NCBI RefSeq assembly: GCF_900313035.1
Contig: NZ_OMPS01000014.1
Coordinates: 1-64,000 of the forward strand
Reading direction: 5' to 3'
Source: Ruegeria sp. EL01
GTDB taxonomy: Bacteria > Pseudomonadota > Alphaproteobacteria > Rhodobacterales > Rhodobacteraceae
Length of the DNA: 64,000 bases
The translations under genes and the position numbers were made by a program. Below the pieces are notes generated by a model that did no database searches, had not been told where the DNA came from, and saw nothing but the letters and a program-made list of their open reading frames with translations. Numbering within the stretch: the stretch's first letter is position 1; every line of letters begins with the position of its first letter. This document shows, in pieces, positions 25,174 to 32,300 of the stretch.

Positions 25174-28059
25174 TCAGAACAAAAAGACATCTTCCTCCAT
25201 CGAGCTTGAAATCATCAAAGCGGTTTCCTCATCTGCTTCGTGTCCGAGATTGCTGTCCAATGAAGTGTCAATCATCTTAGTCGAAGCGTCAGCTGCGGCA
25301 AGTTCGAGTTCAATCATGACAACTGCGTTTTCAGCACCGGCATCGGCGAGCAGATTGGACGGAAACTCAAAAACATCATCAGTTTCTTCCAAAACCCCTA
25401 CTGCAGGCGCTGTTTTTTGCAGCGAAGGTGAAAACTGGCTCAGCTTCGGTGGAGCGACCCCAATCGTCCCGTCATTGTTCAGATCAACGCCATAGAAAGC
25501 CTCGACATCGATGACATTGGCCACGGTCGCACCGCTGACAAAATTGCCTGACCCGTCGAGCGTCCATTCCGCGTAGGTTCCGTCGGCGTTTTTCCACAGC
25601 AGCTTGAACTCGCCGGCAATCGCTTCGGCCTGAATGGCTTGCCAGCCGGACAGGCTGTTCGGACCCATATTGGTTCCGCTCAGCGTGACCTGATTGCCAT
25701 CAACCAAATAGCCGGTCTGAGTTGAGACGGCCAGAGTTGTAGAGCCGCTGGTTTCGACGTTGAAGGTTCCATGTCCGGTCAAACCATCACCGTTGATGTC
25801 TGCTCCATAGAAAACCTCGACGTCACTAACGTTAGCCACAGTTGTACCGCTGACAAATTGACCAGCCCAGTTGAGTGTCCATTCCGCGTAGGTTCCGTCG
25901 GCGTTTTTCCACAGCACCTTGAACCCACCGGTAATCGCCTCGGCCTGAATAGCTTGCCAGCCGGACAGGCTGTTCGGTCCGGTTTTTGTACCATTCAGTG
26001 TCAACTCGATACTGCCGTCGATTAGATAGGCGCCTCGGGTTGGTGATGAGGCCAGCGTGGTGGCGCCGTTGGATTCGATGCTATTAGTGATATGTCCAAT
26101 CGTCCCGTCATTATTCAGATCAACGCCATAGAAAACCTCGACGTCACTGACGTTGGCCACGGTTACGCCGCTGACAAAATTGCCTGACCCGTCGAGCGTC
26201 CATTCTGCGTAGGTTCCGTCGGCGTTTTTCCACAGCACCTTGAACCCGCCGGTAATCGCCTCGGCCTGAATAGCTTGCCAGCCGGACAGGCTGTTCGGAC
26301 CCGTATTGGCTCCGCTCAGCGTGACCTGGTTGCCATCAACCAAATAGCCGGTCTGAGTTGAGACGGCCAGAGTTGTAGAGCCGCTGGTTTCGACGTTGAA
26401 GGTTCCATGTCCGGTCAAACCATCACCGTTGATGTCTGCTCCATAGAAAACCTCGACGTCACTAACGTTAGCCACAGTTGTACCGCTGACAAATTGACCA
26501 GCCCCGTTGAGTGTCCATTCCGCGTAGGTTCCGTCGGCGTTTTTCCACAGCACCTTGAACCCGCCGGAAATCGCTTCGGCCTGAATGGCTTGCCAGCCGG
26601 CAAGCGAGTATTGCCCCATAACCTGACCATTCAAACTCAGAGCAATGTTGGAGCTGCCAGCATCCAGAACATAGATTCCCTGGTTTCCCTGCTGCAGTGT
26701 TGTGCCGGTTGTATCGACATCTGAAAGCTGCATTGCAAAACCGATGTTCGACCAAGAGTATTGCTGTGCTCCGTTCAGGAACTGAATCAGCTCTACATCG
26801 TTCGAGATCGTGAAGGTTATGCGGGTAACGACATTCAGGAATTGGTATGTGGCACCATTCGTCAAGAATAAGTAGTTACTGATCGCAGTGACGAACCTGA
26901 CCGTATCGGTACCCGTTCCTCCGGAAAACGAACCGGCATTCGCTGCCACAACGGCCAGATCATTGCCTTGATCACCAAAAACCTGGTCAGCGCCAGATCC
27001 ATACGCAAGGTATATGGTGTCGTTACCGCTCCCGCCATATATCGTATTATTATTGCTCCCGTTAGAAACCGATGTAATTGTGTCGTGTCCGCCGTTACCA
27101 CGCAAAACATTCTGGGTCGTGTTTCCGACGATAATATCACTGCCTGATCCGCCAGTGGCATTCTCGATTACGACACCATGGGCAATGGTGAATCCGCCCT
27201 GAACGCCAGCCACATACGAAACAACACCACCCCCGGTCGCAGTGTAATCAAGAGTGGCAGGTCGCAAATCGATCACAGCGGTCACACTGCCGTCATAACG
27301 GATCGTATCAGTTCCGCCGGTATCCCAAATCGCCTGATATCCGGTTCCGGCGGTATTGGAGCCCGCAAGACTATATGTTGTGCTGCCCGACTGATACGAA
27401 GTATTCGCCCCATACATCGCTTGCAACGCAGCGATATCGAGTGCACCCAGACCCGTCGAACCACCATATGAATTGGACACGGGCAGATTGCCGTTCGCCT
27501 GCGTCCAGCCGTCATTATACGACATTATGGTATAGACACCCTGATTCAGATTGTTGACACCGAATACATTGAAGGGTGAGGTCACACCGGCCATGACAGC
27601 AGTGCCAAAGCCTGTATCATGTGGATGGCCAAGTCCCAGAGCATGGCCAAGTTCGTGAAGGATTGTCGTAAAGAAATATCCGCCCGGATCGCCGTTTACG
27701 CCGGGTTTCCAATAATCGGTGCTGAATGCTCCAGTTGACGGCGCATTACTTGGCCCATAATGAAATCCCAGTGTTGTTGGGCGACCGATGACCGAACTTG
27801 GCGCGATGTATTCAACAAGATCAGCGGAAGCAGCGTTTGAGGTTTCGATAAATTTGATATTTGCAACGGCCTCGATGGCTGCAAGCGCCTTTCTGAAGTC
27901 ATTTTTATAGCCCGCGGTCCAAGCCTCACTATTGATCGCGCGCGCGAAATTATAGGTAATCGTGGTTACGGTTCCCGGATTGCCATTGCCATATGCCCAA
28001 TTTCCCTGGAGTGCGTTGACTGGAGATGATGCGGATGGTCCGGGTATGTATGAAATCAT
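25174..28059 (-). CDS. Serralysin-like (M10) secreted metalloprotease with RTX and four tryptophan-rich modules
   Basis: The protein has 961 residues. The protease domain carries HELGHALGLGHPHD (zinc His135, His139, His145; Glu136 catalytic) and the Met-turn YTIMSYND (Met179). RTX-type calcium repeats follow (ATGGSGSDIIVGN, GNGGHDTI, YGGSGNDTIY). The second half holds four modules of 105-107 residues with the core GWQAIQAEAI, FKVLWKNADGTYAEWTL and VEVFYG, each ending in a calcium-loop-like D-x-N-x-D-G; these resemble W_rich_C domains. The C-terminus is acidic and ends DVFLF, as in type I secretion signals. There is no N-terminal signal, which also fits type I export, but no exporter genes are in the window. 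Confidence 0.85.
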   Translation of the reverse strand: MISYIPGPSASSPVNALQGNWAYGNGNPGTVTTITYNFARAINSEAWTAGYKNDFRKALAAIEAVANIKFIETSNAASADLVEYIAPSSVIGRPTTLGFHYGPSNAPSTGAFSTDYWKPGVNGDPGGYFFTTILHELGHALGLGHPHDTGFGTAVMAGVTSPFNVFGVNNLNQGVYTIMSYNDGWTQANGNLPVSNSYGGSTGLGALDIAALQAMYGANTSYQSGSTTYSLAGSNTAGTGYQAIWDTGGTDTIRYDGSVTAVIDLRPATLDYTATGGGVVSYVAGVQGGFTIAHGVVIENATGGSGSDIIVGNTTQNVLRGNGGHDTITSVSNGSNNNTIYGGSGNDTIYLAYGSGADQVFGDQGNDLAVVAANAGSFSGGTGTDTVRFVTAISNYLFLTNGATYQFLNVVTRITFTISNDVELIQFLNGAQQYSWSNIGFAMQLSDVDTTGTTLQQGNQGIYVLDAGSSNIALSLNGQVMGQYSLAGWQAIQAEAISGGFKVLWKNADGTYAEWTLNGAGQFVSGTTVANVSDVEVFYGADINGDGLTGHGTFNVETSGSTTLAVSTQTGYLVDGNQVTLSGANTGPNSLSGWQAIQAEAITGGFKVLWKNADGTYAEWTLDGSGNFVSGVTVANVSDVEVFYGVDLNNDGTIGHITNSIESNGATTLASSPTRGAYLIDGSIELTLNGTKTGPNSLSGWQAIQAEAITGGFKVLWKNADGTYAEWTLNWAGQFVSGTTVANVSDVEVFYGADINGDGLTGHGTFNVETSGSTTLAVSTQTGYLVDGNQVTLSGTNMGPNSLSGWQAIQAEAIAGEFKLLWKNADGTYAEWTLDGSGNFVSGATVANVIDVEAFYGVDLNNDGTIGVAPPKLSQFSPSLQKTAPAVGVLEETDDVFEFPSNLLADAGAENAVVMIELELAAADASTKMIDTSLDSNLGHEADEETALMISSSMEEDVFLF
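25460..25964 (-). repeat. Long direct repeat, copy A (coding, protease modules)
   Basis: About 505 bases are closely similar to 26096-26600, at an offset of exactly 636 bases. The stretch 25681-25964 is nearly identical to 26317-26600. The 636-base unit contains two diverged module sequences, so the coding repeat has an A-B-A-B order. Confidence 0.85.
26096..26600 (-). repeat. Long direct repeat, copy B (coding, protease modules)
   Basis: Partner of 25460-25964 at an offset of 636 bases. The module core GCTTGCCAGCC recurs at 25637, 25952, 26273 and 26588, giving spacings of 315, 321 and 315 bases. Recombination between copies would remove or add exactly two modules in frame. Confidence 0.85.
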
Positions 28060-28734
28060 GTCTTGGCCTCAAATACAGCGGCATTGCTTGTGTATTCTGT
28101 CTACACAGAATTTGTCATTTTAGGGGCGATGGCAGAAAACACACCCATTTCGGTGTTTAGCCCAGTCATCTGGAAAAATGAAGAGCTCTGTCGCAAACTC
28201 CTCTGAGGTATTCGTGCGCCCTGGAAATTTCTGTGTTTAGTCGGCTGAAACTGCAAATTGCTTGGATGGGCAGGTTCCAACTTCGAACTAACCTTTGCGG
28301 ATAATCTGCACAACCTCGATTCCGTCCGCCTCAGATGCAGGACCCAACGATTTGAAGCGAGCATCGTGCGGCTCCGACGTTTGATGAATCGATGGTCGTG
28401 TTCAACAAGGTTGTTAAGGAAACCGTAGGTCTTTCCTCTCTTTTGCCATGCGTCTTTGGGTAACTTGATCGGGCATACGTCTTGACGCGCACGGAGGCTT
28501 AAACGAGCACTCGGCGTTACGAAGGTAACGTGCGCCATCTATCAACCGGACAACCTGCTGTGATTGCGGAAGAAAGTACCAAAATCGCTACCGATCTTCT
28601 TGGCTCTCAGCCAATACAGATCTCTGGTATTACTGCCTGAGCCTTGACGGATGAAACACACCAGACGTTCGAATTCGATGGCTTCCAAACCTAAACCCCC
28701 AGTGGAAAGTCCCGCCTGACAACGCCAAATGCAT
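28060..28734. other. Intergenic stretch with IS6-type debris
   Basis: Holds the IS6-family remnant at 28183-28480. From 28481 to 28734 no gene is recognised; a 73-codon minus-strand frame there has no ribosome site. Confidence 0.6.
28183..28480 (-). mobile_element. IS6-family element remnant (transposase 3' end and one terminal repeat)
   Basis: Leftward translation gives FLNNLVEHDHRFIKRRSR, matching the DDE-domain end of IS6 transposases (LNNIVEQDHRxIKRR, with the catalytic Glu). After a frameshift it gives FKSLGPASEADGIEVVQII and RKG, stopping at 28288. The sequence GAGCTCTGTCGCAAA at 28183-28197 resembles the IS6 terminal repeat (GGCTCTGTxGCAAA). The upstream part of the transposase and the other end are missing. 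It borders the surface-protein cluster. Confidence 0.72.
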
Positions 28735-29352
28735 CTATAGAAATAGAAGGGCGAGAAATCCAAGAAGCGAAAACGCGGCAGTATCGGCAGAGGCGGCGGC
28801 GGTGGTTGTCACCGCAGCCGTAACCACGGCATCAACAACCACTTCGCTGCTGGCCGCCGCTGTGGCAGCGATCGAGCCTTCTGCGGCAGCTCCGGCGGCC
28901 GCGCCTGCGGTATCGGCAATACCAGCCGTCGCCGCCGCATCTGCGGCTGTGCTTGTGGCCGCAGCAAACCCTGCACCATCAGCGCTGCTCGCGCTGGCCG
29001 CAGTTCCGGCAGAGGCGGCGCCTTCTGTCGTCGCGGTACTGCCCAGCGATAACGATGCGCTACTGTCGATGGCAGCGTCGGCACTTAACTCGGCAGAACC
29101 AGCCTCGGAATCCACGCTTGCGGCTTCTGCAAGGCTGCTGGCGTCGGTGCTGGCAAACTGTGTCGTGCTCTCGGCTTCTGCCGTAGCCGCTGTGTCAAGC
29201 GATGCGTCAGCGGTGCCTAGATTCTCAGGCGTCACTTCGCTGAGCTCCAGCTCTTGTTCGGGCACAGTACACTCCTGCGCCCAAACCATGCTGGCAGAAA
29301 AAAGCGTTACCCCAAGCGCCGTCAGGCAAGTTTTCAAAGTTCTTTGCGTCAT
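28735..29352 (-). CDS. Exported alanine-rich protein with hydrophobic C-terminal anchor
   Basis: The family is not recognised. A signal peptide covers residues 1-25 (TLKTCLTALGVTLFSASMVWA). The mature part is about 180 residues made almost wholly of Ala, Ser, Thr, Gly, Asp and Glu, with no Lys, Arg or His visible after the signal. The C-terminus is a short hydrophobic stretch, FSLLGFLALLFL, able to anchor or sort the protein. ATG 29352 follows GAGGAGG. It begins 19 bases after the RHS gene ends and is the last gene of that run. Low-complexity composition suggests an extended surface or matrix polymer (inference). Confidence 0.75.
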   Translation of the reverse strand: MTQRTLKTCLTALGVTLFSASMVWAQECTVPEQELELSEVTPENLGTADASLDTAATAEAESTTQFASTDASSLAEAASVDSEAGSAELSADAAIDSSASLSLGSTATTEGAASAGTAASASSADGAGFAAATSTAADAAATAGIADTAGAAAGAAAEGSIAATAAASSEVVVDAVVTAAVTTTAAASADTAAFSLLGFLALLFL

Positions 29353-29371
29353 CACACCCTCCTCGGATGGG

Positions 29372-32300
29372 TTATTGGCACACATGATCAATCAACCTGG
29401 TGGTTTCATCTTGCATGTTGTCAGCGCGGAGTTCAGCGTCATCCATTCTGTTATCCATTTGGTCAAACCGGCGTTCAAGCCGACCAATCCTGCGCAATTG
29501 CCCTTGAAGTTGAACATTCCGGACACATGCGATGGCTGCACCCGCGATTGATGCAAGACCGGCCGCAGCCGCGCCGCCACCAACAGCCGCAGCTTGCACA
29601 GTGTTGCCACTGGACACACCAAGATAGATGTTCGCGCCTCCGGCTCCCAAACCGCCAATCCCACCTATGGTCCCAACCGTAACGGGCAACGCGCAGCTTG
29701 CACCGGCATGGCCGCTTGGATCGAACCCAAACTGCGGGTTATTCAACAGGAAGGCATAGCGATTGGCAGCATCGGGGCGGTCCGGCGATGCACCGTATTG
29801 CGTATCGGCCCGGGTGAAACGTCCCAACCTCGGATCGTAATACCGCGCGCCGTAAACGTTGAGCCCGGTATCCGCATCAAGTCGCTGACCTAGGAAACCG
29901 AAGGTCGGAGTGCCCGTGCTGCCATTGGCATCGACGGCGCCATATGCGTCATAGAGATAGAACGCACCCGCCGTGCCCTTGGCATCAGTATCAAAGACCA
30001 CGCTGCGGCGTTCGTCGGAATGCAACCATGTCTCGGACTGAACAGCGCCGCCCGTAAAAGTTCCCATCCAGGCCGGTCCCATCGGACCATGTACTGTGAC
30101 CTGCGCCTGCGACCCGGTGGTACCGTCTTTTGCCACATAGCCCGGCGTGACATAAATGTACTCGGTACCGTCGGCACCTTGTCGCCAAACGCGCTGACCG
30201 GTGTGATCATAGGCATAGCGAGACGTGCCAGCGGTCACGGTCGTCTCGATCAGCCGATCGCGCCCGTCATATTGTCCCGAAAAGCTCAGGGCTTGCGAAC
30301 CCAAATCCGTCAGGTTGCCAGAGAGATCATATGTTGCGGCCAAGGGTGCACCGTCATAGGTGCTGTTCGCGCCCAGTTGAAAGCCTTCCGGGGTGGTTTT
30401 GAGCGGGCCCAAATCAAACAGGTTTCCGGCATCATCGTATGCCAGCGATTGCGCCTGTGTGATCCGGCTGTCGCTGGCCGTGACCAACCGTTGCGACTCG
30501 TAGCTCATGGTGCGGCTATAACTCGACCATTTCGCGGATGCGCCAGTTACCGACAAGACGAACCCAAATGGATCGCGCGCATACTTTTCGGCGAAGATCG
30601 TGGTGGGTCCCAATCCTGTTTTGATGCTTTGCATATGGAAGGCAGCACCATAGGTTTGCTGCGTTTCGACACCATTGCCAAAGCTCATGGTCTGCGGCTG
30701 TCCAAAGGCGGTGAAATCCGCCGCGCCGATCTTTTGTGTGCCGTTCACCTTTTGCGAAATCAAATTGCCATAGGCAAAACCCCATTCGAAAATCGTATTG
30801 TCCGGCAAAGTCTGATGCACCGGTCGGCCCACAGGATCAAAGCGCGTGACGACATCCAGCGCGGCTTGGCCACCGACGGCCAGCGTGGCGCGCTTGGCAT
30901 TACCATAGGCATCATAACCAAAGCTTCGCGTCACATCTTGCGCTTGCCCACTGACCTTGGCAGAGGTCAGGCGCCCACGCCCGTTCTCGCCTGCTTGCGG
31001 ATTGTCATACGTCAAAGCTACGTTCGGCCCACCGGGGTAAGTTACGTTCAACTGCCGCCCCAGCGCGTCATAGCCATAACTTGTGGGTCCTGTGTTTGTC
31101 TTTTTGCTCGACAGAAACCCATCCGTGCCAAAAGCATACTGGATCGTTCCCAGCGCTGGCAGGCGTTTTGCGCAGACACGATTCAGGCTGTCATAAGCGT
31201 AATAGGCCCGGATATCAGTGTTGGGGCCTGCGCCGTCTGGCGCACTGGCGCAAGTTGGAACAATGGCTTGTGATCCCGTCGCACCTGGCGGATTCAGGAC
31301 TGTAATACGTCCGGTAAGGTCACGGTTCAGCTGCGTATGTAGCGCTGTACCCCCCTGCCCGACATCCTGGACGGTGACTGTGACGGATCGCGCATCATTG
31401 TTGAAGTAGCTCTGATCCTGCGTAACGAGAACCTCGTAGGGGGTGCCGGCGGCTTCGGTTCTTGCGCTCTGTTCGCCGGTATCCGTAACGGTGTGGACGA
31501 TCTTGGCCAGCACGGTTTTGGTCGCGCCACCAGAGGTCCAAGGTGCCGTGTTGCCGATACTACGGTCAAGCGGATCAAAGCTCTGCGAGATGCTGGCTGG
31601 GGCGCTGTCTGTTGTAAAATGCGGCAATAGGCTTTCGACCACATCATGCATCGCATTGAAGGTTTCATCTTTGACAACTCGGGTCAGACTGCCATCCTCG
31701 GCCTGTGTCACCCGGCGGTAGTCGCGGTCCATACCATCGTAATAGGTTACGTTGAGCAGCGTTTGCGGGTTCCCGTCGGCAAGGGCCCAATCCTGCAGGG
31801 TTGTCCGCCGCACAGTGGCGATGCCGTTTTCCCAAGCATGCGCAAAAGTCACAAGATTGACCAGCTTTTGTGACGGCACAGCTGACGGCTGCACCACAAA
31901 GCTGCCGACACAAGACGCTGCGGTTAGGGCTTGATCAGCGTCGGCAGGCAGCGGTCCCTGAAGCGTTGCACGGCGCCCGAAATCATCATAGCAGACCGTG
32001 TCGACATTGCCGTTTGAATCCACCCGAATGCTGCGCTTACCAAACCGCGCATCAAAACCATAAAGCTCCGTAAGACGTTCCCCGTCTGCATTGGCGGGCA
32101 TGGTCTGACCGATCTCATATGTGTTCCACGTGTCTTCGACTGTGAAATTCGTAACGGCCCCATTGGACGCCGTATGGCTCAATCGGTTCCCAAAGGCATC
32201 AAAGCTGTACCCGTCGCCAACAAAGACGCCGTTTTGTTGATCCCAAACGTTGGCGCCTATCAGGTTCATCTCGGGGCCATAGCTATACTGCTTAAGCGAC

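Noticed and set aside
25460..26600. CRISPR-like array
   Set aside because: The repeat units are 315-321 bases, coding and in frame; no short repeat-spacer pattern exists here or elsewhere in the window.
28802..29551. Alanine-rich plus-strand frame of 249 codons opposite the alanine-rich gene
   Set aside because: It is the complementary reading of a GC-rich, Ala-coding gene. It has no ribosome site, and the minus-strand frame has a signal peptide and a strong ribosome site.
29372..29720. Polymorphic toxin tip and immunity pair in the RHS protein
   Set aside because: The tip shows only a hydrophobic Gly/Ala stretch and a coiled coil, and the next gene is an exported low-complexity protein rather than a small immunity protein.
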